Of a stretch of 64,000 bases of DNA, positions 42,937 to 51,435 are shown one piece after another (the stretch's first letter is position 1; each line of letters begins with the position of its first letter). The DNA is taken from assembly GCF_010645075.1 (NCBI RefSeq), contig NZ_JAADZV010000007.1, positions 248,001 through 312,000 on the forward strand. The letters are read 5' to 3'. Below the pieces are notes generated by a model. The model made no database searches. It had not been told where the DNA came from and saw only the letters and a program-made list of their open reading frames with translations. Source of the DNA: Flavobacterium limi. GTDB taxonomy: Bacteria > Bacteroidota > Bacteroidia > Flavobacteriales > Flavobacteriaceae. The position numbers were made by a program, and so were the translations under genes.

Positions 42937-45171
42937 TTATTTGATGGTTATTACTATTTCTTTTTTGATATCTCTTGAAGAATTTCCGATTTTCAATATG
43001 TATTTTCCCGGTTCAACTGTCCATTTTTTAGCAGCTGCATCGTAATAAGCCAGTTCCTTAACCGGAACCTTAATTATTACTGTATTTGAATCTCCGGATT
43101 TTACTAATGTTTTTACGAAACCCTTTAATTCTTTTTCAGCACGTGCTACTTTTGAATTGGATTTTGAAGCATAAAGCTGAACTACTTCTTTACCATCAGT
43201 TTTTCCTGTATTCTTTACCTCTACAGAAACAGAAATAGTTTCATTTGAAGCATATGATTCTTTGTCTGCCTTTGCATTTTCGAAAGCAAAACTGGTGTAT
43301 GACAATCCGTACCCGAAAGGATATAGAGGTTCAATTTTTTTAGTATCAAACCAACGGTATCCTACCAAAATTCCTTCGGCATACTTAACAGCTTTATCAC
43401 CAGGAAAACTGTTTGTTGCATGCGCCGGAGAGTCCATGAGTTTTTTAGGCATTGTCCATGGTAATTTTCCGGATGGATTTATTTTTCCGAGCAGCACATC
43501 TGCTATGGCATTTCCTCCTTCTGAACCATTAAACCATGTCCATACTAAAGCCGAAGTTTTTTGACTGATGTCTTCTATTTCAAAAGGGGCTCCCGCAACA
43601 AAAACTACAATCGTTTTTGGATTAACCGCCTGCACCTTTTTAATCAGTTCTTCCTGTCCAAATGGCAATTTTAAATTTCTTCGGTCTGAAGCTTCTGTTT
43701 CATAATCACGGTTAGAACCGGCAAGAACAATAGCAACATCCGATTTTTTGGCTGCTTCAATTGCTTCCTGTAATTTGGCAGGATCTAACTGGTCTATTGT
43801 TACAGGGCCATTAGACGTTATATTACCTAAATTTCCTTTGTTTTTTTCTTCGTAACGTTCTAAATAGCCTTCGGCATAATTAATGGTAACAGATGATGGC
43901 AATCTGTTTTTTAAGCCTTCAAGAGGTGTGATTTCCCTTTTGGTTTTTACCCCTGCTCCAAATCCGCCCAAAGCATTTTTTTTGGTTGCATTGTTCCCGA
44001 TTACTGCAATTGATTTTACTCCGTCCAGTTTCAACGGTAAGGCGTTGTTTTCATTTTTTAATAAAACCACAGCTTCTGCTGCAATTTTATAAGCATCCTG
44101 ATAATGCGCTTCGGTGGAGATGCTTCCTTTAACACGGTCTTTGCCGCCCATTGCTTTTACCTGAAACAAGGTTCGCAAAATTCTTTTTACATGCTTGTCG
44201 ATTTCTGCTTCTGAGATTTCTTTGTTCTTTGCGGCAGCGATTAATTTATCGGCAAGGAAAAACTCATTGAAAGGTTTTGGTGTTCCCATTTCGATGTCCA
44301 GTCCGTTCTGAAGCGATTTTACTGTAGAATGCACCGCAGCCCAGTCTGAAACCACAACTCCCTTAAAGCCCCATTCATCACGAAGGATTTTATTGAGCAT
44401 ATAATCATTCTCACACAAATATTCTCCTCTGAATTTGTTGTAAGCCCCCATAATACTATAGGCTTTTCCTTCTTTCACAGCAGCTTCAAAAGCCGGAAGA
44501 TAGATTTCGCGCAATGTACGCTCATCAATCTGTACATCTACGAAATCACGATTCGTTTCCTGGTTATTGGCTGCAAAGTGTTTTACACAAGCCATAACAT
44601 CATTATCCTGTAAACCCACCACCATAGGTACCGCCATTTTTTTGTTTAAAAACGGGTCTTCGGTCATGTACTCATAAGTTCTTCCGCCAAGTGGTGTTCT
44701 CACAATATTGATTGCCGGCGAAAGCAGCATGTCTTTATCTCTGGCACGCATTTCCTGGCCAACACTATTTCCAAAAGTATATGCCATTTCAGTATTCCAT
44801 GTGGCTGCCAAAGCTCCGGCTGCCGGATAATAGGTGGCAAAATCATTGGTTAAACCTGCCGGAGCCCAGCTGTCTCTGGAAATTTCCTCACGAACTCCCA
44901 GTGGTCCGTCAGCCATTTTTAATTCGGGAATACCTAAACGTTTTACACCGCCGGAAGTAAACATACTATTGCCATGCAGCATGCCTATTTTTTCTTCAAG
45001 GGTCATTCTAGCAACCAGTTTATCAATTTCAGTGTCAAACTCTGAGCTTATTTCCTTACCTGTATATTCTTTTTGAACAGAATCAGCATCTAACCCTTGT
45101 GCATTGTTTTTACAGGAAGTAAAAACCACAAAAGCCATCAATGCCGAAAGTCGTAAAATTTTGTTTTTCAT
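42937..45171 (-). CDS. GH3 beta-glucosidase lipoprotein
   Basis: 744 residues from MKNKILRLSALM; an in-frame Met 13 codons upstream is unlikely. Lipobox FVVFTSC. GH3 N-terminal barrel with AINIVRTPLGGRTYEYMTEDPFL near 155 and nucleophile Asp276 (GVVVSDWAAV). The second domain KSIAVIGNNATKKNALGGFGAG and the C-terminal fibronectin-like EVKNTGKTDGKEVVQLYAS complete the usual form. Predicted to hydrolyse gluco-oligosaccharides left after the side chains are removed. Lies between GH39 and BACON-GH5 on the same strand. Confidence 0.93.
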   Translation of the reverse strand: MKNKILRLSALMAFVVFTSCKNNAQGLDADSVQKEYTGKEISSEFDTEIDKLVARMTLEEKIGMLHGNSMFTSGGVKRLGIPELKMADGPLGVREEISRDSWAPAGLTNDFATYYPAAGALAATWNTEMAYTFGNSVGQEMRARDKDMLLSPAINIVRTPLGGRTYEYMTEDPFLNKKMAVPMVVGLQDNDVMACVKHFAANNQETNRDFVDVQIDERTLREIYLPAFEAAVKEGKAYSIMGAYNKFRGEYLCENDYMLNKILRDEWGFKGVVVSDWAAVHSTVKSLQNGLDIEMGTPKPFNEFFLADKLIAAAKNKEISEAEIDKHVKRILRTLFQVKAMGGKDRVKGSISTEAHYQDAYKIAAEAVVLLKNENNALPLKLDGVKSIAVIGNNATKKNALGGFGAGVKTKREITPLEGLKNRLPSSVTINYAEGYLERYEEKNKGNLGNITSNGPVTIDQLDPAKLQEAIEAAKKSDVAIVLAGSNRDYETEASDRRNLKLPFGQEELIKKVQAVNPKTIVVFVAGAPFEIEDISQKTSALVWTWFNGSEGGNAIADVLLGKINPSGKLPWTMPKKLMDSPAHATNSFPGDKAVKYAEGILVGYRWFDTKKIEPLYPFGYGLSYTSFAFENAKADKESYASNETISVSVEVKNTGKTDGKEVVQLYASKSNSKVARAEKELKGFVKTLVKSGDSNTVIIKVPVKELAYYDAAAKKWTVEPGKYILKIGNSSRDIKKEIVITIK

Positions 45172-45256
45172 ATCGTTTTGTTTTTTAGATTTAAAGATTT
45201 TGATCCTCACAAAAAACCTTTAAAAACTGGTGTTTAAATTTATTCCTGGTTTTATT

Positions 45257-46813
45257 TTACTGTTTTATCAAATTAAAAAGAACAACATCATTTTCATTTA
45301 TTTTAAGTTCCTTGCTGAAAGTGCCTTTAGAATCGATAGTTATTTTTTCTGTGGCAACAGGAACTCCGTTATTTTTTGCTTTGATTGAATTTACCTGATC
45401 ACGTGTCAGCTGACTTGGTTTGTTCATAGCCAGATAATCGGCATAAGCATCATTTGATTTATAACCCACTTTGTAGATTTCCAGAATATATTTTCCCTTT
45501 TGCAATCCGTCAATTTCAATTTTTACTTTTCCTTTTTCTTTTGAAGGCAAATCTTTGACGTAATAGGTCTGATTCCACATTTTTTCGCCCGGATGTGTAT
45601 TGGTAAAATCCCAAAACAAAAGCTGAACATCCCCTTTTTTGTTTTTGGCAGCCCATGAAGAAGTGTCCTGATTCTGAAGTTCAGTTTCACCTAATTTATT
45701 TAGTAATGAATAAGAGAAGTAAGCTGGTTTTTTAATTCCCTGTGTATTCAACAATCCGAAACCTCCATGGAAAGGGGTAAATCTTGGACCTGCTTCCTCA
45801 AAAATGTCCGTGAAAACCCAATATGACATGGAGGTTGCGGCATTGCCAACCTGTTTTAATTTCTGTAAAATATACGCTGCTGAGTGATAGCTGTCATGAA
45901 TTGGGTCTGCAGGAGTGTAGGATGAACTCCATTCTGTATAATGTAGTTCCAGATCTGGCTTAACCGAATTGGTAATCTGCTTACGCGAATTGATAACATC
46001 TCCGCTGATACTATTCTGATCAGGGCTCAAAACCGTACCCGAAGTTCCGAATTCGTCCAGATATCCCTGGTTTACTCCATAAGTATGTGTCGAAATAAAA
46101 TCTAACGGAACATTATTTTTAGCCGCAAATTCAATGGTCTCCGGAACCCATCCGGCCCCTGCTGTTGCTGGTCCTCCTACTCTAAAGTCTTTATTTACTG
46201 CTTTTATGCCACGAGCTGCATAATCGTATAATTTGAAATATTCTGCCTGCGTTCCAGTCCAGAAACCTGGAGTTAGATTAGGCTCGTTCCATACTTCAAA
46301 ATACCATGTTTTTACTTCTTCGGTTCCGTAACGCTCAGCGAAATGCTGTGTTAGGTTCCGAATCAGATCTTCCCATTTTTTATAATCTTTTGGCGGTGTG
46401 ACATTTCCTTTCCACCAGAAAATGGTTTCTTTTCCGCTTGCCAGTGCATTGGGCATAAAACCTAATTCTACAAACGGTTTCATTTTCAGACTCAAAATAA
46501 AGTCAAACAAAACATCGACGTACTGATAATTATATTCCGGATTTCCTTTTGAATCTTCGCGGTAAACAGCCATATCGTCGGACAATAAACCATGAAATCG
46601 AATGTATTTAAAATCACATTCTTTTTTTACCATTGTCAACTGCTGCTGCCAGTCGGCTCGGAGTCCTTCATTTGCTCTTCCGGCACCTATGCATTCTTTG
46701 AACATGGTATTTAATTTTCCTGCCGATTTATTGTAATCTACTTTTATGGTTCGGTCTTGTGCAAACAAATTGACTGAACTAATAAGAACCGCTATTATGA
46801 GAAACTTTTTCAT
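45257..46813 (-). CDS. GH39 family glycosidase (beta-xylosidase-like)
   Basis: 518 residues from MKKFLIIAVL; an in-frame Met 12 codons upstream looks spurious. Signal peptide ends SVNLFAQ. GH39 motifs: KYIRFHGLLSDDM near residue 70, acid/base Glu177 (YFEVWNEPNL), nucleophile Glu294 (LELHYTEWSSSY). The C-terminal beta-domain (KGKYILEIYKVGYKSNDAY) is typical. Family activities are beta-xylosidase, alpha-L-iduronidase and alpha-L-arabinopyranosidase-like. A GH39 is not part of the best known xyloglucan loci, so its target linkage here is open; a side-chain xylose or arabinose unit is likely. Confidence 0.85.
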   Translation of the reverse strand: MKKFLIIAVLISSVNLFAQDRTIKVDYNKSAGKLNTMFKECIGAGRANEGLRADWQQQLTMVKKECDFKYIRFHGLLSDDMAVYREDSKGNPEYNYQYVDVLFDFILSLKMKPFVELGFMPNALASGKETIFWWKGNVTPPKDYKKWEDLIRNLTQHFAERYGTEEVKTWYFEVWNEPNLTPGFWTGTQAEYFKLYDYAARGIKAVNKDFRVGGPATAGAGWVPETIEFAAKNNVPLDFISTHTYGVNQGYLDEFGTSGTVLSPDQNSISGDVINSRKQITNSVKPDLELHYTEWSSSYTPADPIHDSYHSAAYILQKLKQVGNAATSMSYWVFTDIFEEAGPRFTPFHGGFGLLNTQGIKKPAYFSYSLLNKLGETELQNQDTSSWAAKNKKGDVQLLFWDFTNTHPGEKMWNQTYYVKDLPSKEKGKVKIEIDGLQKGKYILEIYKVGYKSNDAYADYLAMNKPSQLTRDQVNSIKAKNNGVPVATEKITIDSKGTFSKELKINENDVVLFNLIKQ

Positions 46814-46918
46814 CTGAAAATATTTTAACTTTTGAATGATTAGACGCACTGCTGTGCTGCTCTACCGTATCTTTACAGCCCTGACTTTTTACATCTAACA
46901 TTTAACTTCTAACTCAAA

Positions 46919-48925
46919 TTATAATTTTTTAAATCTCACAGCTCCACCACCGGCACCACCTAAATTCAATTGTAATTTATCCGAAGATTTTACTGTTTTC
47001 TTAGAAATGGCTACCGCTTCCGGATTATTTTTTTGATTGGTTCCTTCAGCATCTACATAAATCTGAGCTTCGTAGGTTGTATTTGGATCTAAGAATGACA
47101 ATGAAACCTCAACTTTTCTTGGGTTTTCATTAGTCAGAGTTCCTAAATACCAATCTGCACTGTTTCTGTCTTTTCTGGCTGTTGTGATGTATTCACCAAT
47201 TTTTCCTTCTACAATTTTAGTGTCTTCCCAGTCTGTCGGAACATCTTTTAAGAATTGTAAAGCTGGTTTTCCTTCGTAGTTTTCAGGTAAGTCAGCCAGC
47301 ATTTGAATTGGGGAATAAAGCACTACGTACAATGCCAACTGCTGCCCCACTGTTCCCTGAATTCTTTTTCCCGGATAACCTTGTTTGACCTCTACATCAA
47401 AAATACCAGGCGTAAAATCCATTGGTCCGGAAAGTAATCTTGTAAACGGAATAATACTCAAATGGTTTGGCGGGTTTCCTTCGCTCCATGCATTGTATTC
47501 CTGTCCGCGAGCTGCTTCTCTCGAAACCATGTTCGGAAAAGTTCTTCTTTCTCCTGTATCTTTTATGGATTCGTGGTATAAAACGGCTAAATCATACTGT
47601 GCTGCTTTTTCTAAAATGTATCTGAAATAATTCACTCCAAATTGTCCGAAGTGCATTTGTTTCATGTTTAGTTTAGAACCCACATGACCAATTTTTACCG
47701 TATGAATTCCAAGTTTTTTGTATAAAGCAAAACCCTCGTCAACTTCTTTTAAATAGTTAATTAAATTTGAACCTGTCTCGTGATATCCGATTAATTCGAT
47801 GTTCTTTTTCTTTCCATATTCAACTACTTTTTCTAAGTCGAAATTGTCCGCATTTTTCGTGAAGCTGAACATGTGCATACGGTTTTCGTACCAACCCGGC
47901 GTCCAGCCTTTGTTCCAGCCTTCGATCAATAAATGGTTGAAACCTTCTTTTGCTGTAAAATCAATATATTCTTCGGCATGTTTGGTTGTTGCACCTTGTT
48001 TTTCGCTTTCCCAGAACGTATATTTTCCGATGTGCATTCCCCACCAGATTCCTAAATATTTATAGGGTTTGAAATAGCTGTTTGTATTTTTTAGCTTGTT
48101 TGGCTCGTTTAGGTTTAAAACCAAATAAGAAGTAATCAATTCTCCCGGATTTTCTCCAATTTGAATCGTTCTCCAGGATGAAGTAAATGTATCTTTTACA
48201 CGAACTTTCACTCCGTCAGCCCAAGGCACCAAATCAGATTTTAGCTCTGTTCCTTTATTATTCACCAAAGTCATACTGGCAAAATCGATCAGGTTTGCTT
48301 CGTGGAAACTTAAAGCCAATCCGCTCTTGCTCTCGATTGTTAAAGGCGTCAAAACTGTATCTAATTTACTAACCGGCGCAGCTTCAAAAAGGTATTCGTC
48401 TCGGTTTTCTCTGTTTGCAGGAATCCACCATGCTTTTCCGTCATCTTTCAGGTTAAAAGTGGTTTTTTCATCCATGATGAAAATACTGTCTTTTACATTT
48501 TGTTTTGGATACACATATCTGAAAGCTACTCCGTCATCAAAAGCACGAAACTGAATCTGCAATTTTCTTTTGTTTCCGGTTTTTTGCTGCAAATCAACCA
48601 CCAATTGATTATAGTGGTTTCTAATATTTTTCTTTTCTCCCCAAACCTGTTCCCAGGTTTCATCAAATTTGGACGTTTTAGCTCCTTTAATTTCGAAGTT
48701 TGTGCTTAAATCTTCGTTTCCTTTTAGCAAAAAACCCATATCTGATGGTGTAATCACTTCGGTTTTTCCGTGTGAAACTGCATACTTTGGAGCATTTTTT
48801 ACTAATTCAAATTTGATTTTATTCTGACCGTTTGGTGAAGCCAGTTCGTAAGCATTTTTTGTTTTTTGACTGTGTCCCAAACTAATGGAAAGCACTACAG
48901 CGGGAAGTAAAAGATATTTTATCAT
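46919..48925 (-). CDS. GH97 family enzyme, inverting (SusB-like) type
   Basis: 668 residues with signal peptide to GHSQ. GH97 layout: N-terminal beta-sandwich, then the barrel from about 280 (YLGIWWGMHIG). Two kinds exist: retaining alpha-galactosidases with an Asp nucleophile and inverting alpha-glucosidases that lack it and use a Glu base. Here VKIGHVG gives Gly413 at the nucleophile site, and VLYHESIKDTGERRTFPN gives Glu452 of the HE type seen in SusB. So an inverting alpha-glucosidase-like mechanism is predicted. That is unusual for a xyloglucan locus, where alpha-galactosidase would be simpler to explain. Confidence 0.9.
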   Translation of the reverse strand: MIKYLLLPAVVLSISLGHSQKTKNAYELASPNGQNKIKFELVKNAPKYAVSHGKTEVITPSDMGFLLKGNEDLSTNFEIKGAKTSKFDETWEQVWGEKKNIRNHYNQLVVDLQQKTGNKRKLQIQFRAFDDGVAFRYVYPKQNVKDSIFIMDEKTTFNLKDDGKAWWIPANRENRDEYLFEAAPVSKLDTVLTPLTIESKSGLALSFHEANLIDFASMTLVNNKGTELKSDLVPWADGVKVRVKDTFTSSWRTIQIGENPGELITSYLVLNLNEPNKLKNTNSYFKPYKYLGIWWGMHIGKYTFWESEKQGATTKHAEEYIDFTAKEGFNHLLIEGWNKGWTPGWYENRMHMFSFTKNADNFDLEKVVEYGKKKNIELIGYHETGSNLINYLKEVDEGFALYKKLGIHTVKIGHVGSKLNMKQMHFGQFGVNYFRYILEKAAQYDLAVLYHESIKDTGERRTFPNMVSREAARGQEYNAWSEGNPPNHLSIIPFTRLLSGPMDFTPGIFDVEVKQGYPGKRIQGTVGQQLALYVVLYSPIQMLADLPENYEGKPALQFLKDVPTDWEDTKIVEGKIGEYITTARKDRNSADWYLGTLTNENPRKVEVSLSFLDPNTTYEAQIYVDAEGTNQKNNPEAVAISKKTVKSSDKLQLNLGGAGGGAVRFKKL

Positions 48926-48948
48926 GGTATTTTTTTAATTCTTTATAA

Positions 48949-48981
48949 ATAAATCGGATGATCCGGTACCACCCGATTTAT
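48949..48981 (-). other. intercistronic hairpin between GH31 and GH97
   Basis: ATAAATCGG (48949-48957) pairs with CCGATTTAT (48973-48981) in the 76-bp gap. No T-run directly follows on the minus strand, so it is more likely an mRNA-stability hairpin than a terminator. Confidence 0.5.
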
Positions 48982-49001
48982 AAAACTAACTCTAACAAAA
49001 C

Positions 49002-51401
49002 CTATTTTAGCCACTCGGTTTTAAAAGTGGTTTTTCCGTTTAAGGTAGTCGGTGTTACATCAAAAGTGTTTCCTTTTTTAGTAACTGTAATTTCCTGAAC
49101 AGCATCTCCGTCTGGTAAAAATATTTTGGCTTTCGCCGAAGTAGTCTTGTCACTTGCAAATACTTTCAGGGTTAACTTACTCCAATCCATGTCTTTGGTA
49201 GACTGAGCCAGTGCAATATGCGGAATCGCAGCGCCATCCCTAACCAAAACTACAATTGGCACTTCGCCTGCTTTGATTTTATGCCAGCCTCCTTCGTAAA
49301 CTTTTTTGGTCTGATAATCAATCCACGTTCCAGCCGGAAGGTAAACGTCTCTCTCTGTTACTTCTTCAAACAAAGGTGCTACCAACATACTGGATCCAAA
49401 TAAATATTCATTATCCACTAACCAAGCTCCCGGATCATTTGGATATTCTACAAACAAGGCACGCATCATCGGTAAACCTTTTTGAGAACTTTCTTTTGCC
49501 TGAGCGTAGATATAGGGCATTAATTCGTAACGCATATTATCTGCTTTTCTAAATCCTTCCAGGAAATCTTTGCTGTACAGCCAAGGTTCGCGCGGCGGTT
49601 CTCCGTGACTTCTCACATGCGAGGTAAACATCCCGAAAGGTGCCCATCTTCTGTATAAATTCTCAGGTGATTTTGTTGCAAAACCTCCCACATCATGACT
49701 CCAGAAACTGAAACCGCTTAATCCTAATGAAAGTCCCCCTCTTAATTCTGCTGACATAGCTCCGTTTGTAGTTTCTGCATCTCCACCCCAATGCAATGGG
49801 TAACGCTGACTTCCTGCCCAGGTACTTCTTGCCCAGATTAAAGTGTATCCTTTTTCTTTCTGGGTAATTTCGGCAACAGCCTTATTATAACGAAGCGGAT
49901 ATAAATTGTGTTCATAAAAACCAGTGCGTCCTGAATGGTAAATACCGTCCGGCGGAGCAGCTTCTCCAAAATCCACTTTGAAGACAGAAACTCCTTCGTC
50001 AAATAACTTTTTCAATTTCCCCTGATACCAGGAAATGGTTTCCGGATTTGAAAAATCCAGAACCGCATCTTCATAAGGCAAGTTCCCTTTTCGGTCTTTT
50101 ACCGCCAGATTTTTGTCCATAATTTCATTGAACAAAGTGTTTTTTGGAGTGAAATAAGGCAGCTGCCAAAGACACACATGGAAACCATCCTCTTTTAGAT
50201 CTGACATCATTTTTGTGGCATCCGGGAAACGGGATTTTGCAAACTCATAGTTGTTTCTCCAGTCAACATCAAACCAGCCTGTATCAAAGTGAATAACATC
50301 TGTTGGAATTTTGTATTTACGCAAATCCCTGGCTACATCACGCCCTTCTTTTTCTGAGAAATAGGTAATACGGCTCATCCAGAAACCAAAAGACCAAAGC
50401 GGAGGCATAGCGGCTTTTCCGGTCAAATCTGTATACTGATCTAGAATGTCTTTCGGTTCTCCGATAAAGAAAAACAAATCGGCTTCGTCATCACCAATAT
50501 ACATTTCGTTGGCGCTGGCAAAATATCTCCCGAAGTCAACTGTAATTGGAGTTGAATGGTGCATGAAAACTCCGTAACCACGACTGCTCATATAAAACGG
50601 AATCGGTTTGTACATCGTTTCATTCTGAATTCCGTTGGCATCATCTGTCCATAAAACTACTTTTTGACCACGTTTGTTGAATTGTGTGAATGATTCTCCA
50701 CAGCCAAATATTTTTTCGTCCGGTTCCAAACTGAAAGCAGCTCCCATACTTCTGGAGTAATCACTGTTTCTGCGAACATAGGAAAACGGAAGTGTTGGCG
50801 TATAGGTATTTTTAAAATCGGTATCATGAAGTGTGCTGGTTAGCAGTTTTCCTTTTTCATCAAAAATTTTTACGTGCCAGGGTTTTGTTAGAATTTCTAC
50901 AGAACCGTGTTTGCTGGTGTATTTATGACCGCCTTCGATTTTGGAATATTTCCATAATTCAGGATGGTTTGGCGCAACACCATTAACCAGCATTAAAGAT
51001 TCCTTTTGCGGATGAAACTGCGGTCCGGAAGTGGTTTTGATACGAATAGTTCTGTCTGAAACAAACTGAATTTCGAACGGCAATACCGGTGAAACCTCGT
51101 ATTCTGTCGTTGGAAATTCATTTGGCTTTTCAATATCCGGCTTTACCATCATATTATTGAAAGCCTGACGCGTTTTATAATTGTATCTTAAATATTTTAT
51201 AGTTCCTTTTGCCGTAGCAGGATCAAAAGAAGCCAATTCATCAGCGAAATAAAAAGTATTCAGATAATTCTGAAAATCTTTACTGATATCTATTGGAGCA
51301 TTTAACACATCTGCGTTTTGAATCTGGGCGGATGCTTTTGGCGAAAGCAATAATCCAAAACCCATAAACAGCGACAAGGAAGCTATCTGTATTTTTTTCA
51401 T
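49002..51401 (-). CDS. GH31 alpha-xylosidase
   Basis: 799 residues, signal peptide through KASAQ. GH31 catalytic residues: nucleophile Asp477 (VFKVDFGEAAPP) and acid/base Asp541 (LHWGGDAETTNG), 64 apart as in YicI-type enzymes (66). Upstream RITYFSEKEGRDVARDLRKYKIPTDVIHFDTGWF and the lack of a C-terminal PA14-like insert match alpha-xylosidases. Removes non-reducing-end alpha-1,6-xylose from xyloglucan oligosaccharides. It follows GH2 by 34 bp and is probably periplasmic. Confidence 0.93.
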   Translation of the reverse strand: MKKIQIASLSLFMGFGLLLSPKASAQIQNADVLNAPIDISKDFQNYLNTFYFADELASFDPATAKGTIKYLRYNYKTRQAFNNMMVKPDIEKPNEFPTTEYEVSPVLPFEIQFVSDRTIRIKTTSGPQFHPQKESLMLVNGVAPNHPELWKYSKIEGGHKYTSKHGSVEILTKPWHVKIFDEKGKLLTSTLHDTDFKNTYTPTLPFSYVRRNSDYSRSMGAAFSLEPDEKIFGCGESFTQFNKRGQKVVLWTDDANGIQNETMYKPIPFYMSSRGYGVFMHHSTPITVDFGRYFASANEMYIGDDEADLFFFIGEPKDILDQYTDLTGKAAMPPLWSFGFWMSRITYFSEKEGRDVARDLRKYKIPTDVIHFDTGWFDVDWRNNYEFAKSRFPDATKMMSDLKEDGFHVCLWQLPYFTPKNTLFNEIMDKNLAVKDRKGNLPYEDAVLDFSNPETISWYQGKLKKLFDEGVSVFKVDFGEAAPPDGIYHSGRTGFYEHNLYPLRYNKAVAEITQKEKGYTLIWARSTWAGSQRYPLHWGGDAETTNGAMSAELRGGLSLGLSGFSFWSHDVGGFATKSPENLYRRWAPFGMFTSHVRSHGEPPREPWLYSKDFLEGFRKADNMRYELMPYIYAQAKESSQKGLPMMRALFVEYPNDPGAWLVDNEYLFGSSMLVAPLFEEVTERDVYLPAGTWIDYQTKKVYEGGWHKIKAGEVPIVVLVRDGAAIPHIALAQSTKDMDWSKLTLKVFASDKTTSAKAKIFLPDGDAVQEITVTKKGNTFDVTPTTLNGKTTFKTEWLK

Positions 51402-51435
51402 TTTGTGGTTATTTAGTTTTTATAATTAGCGTTTT

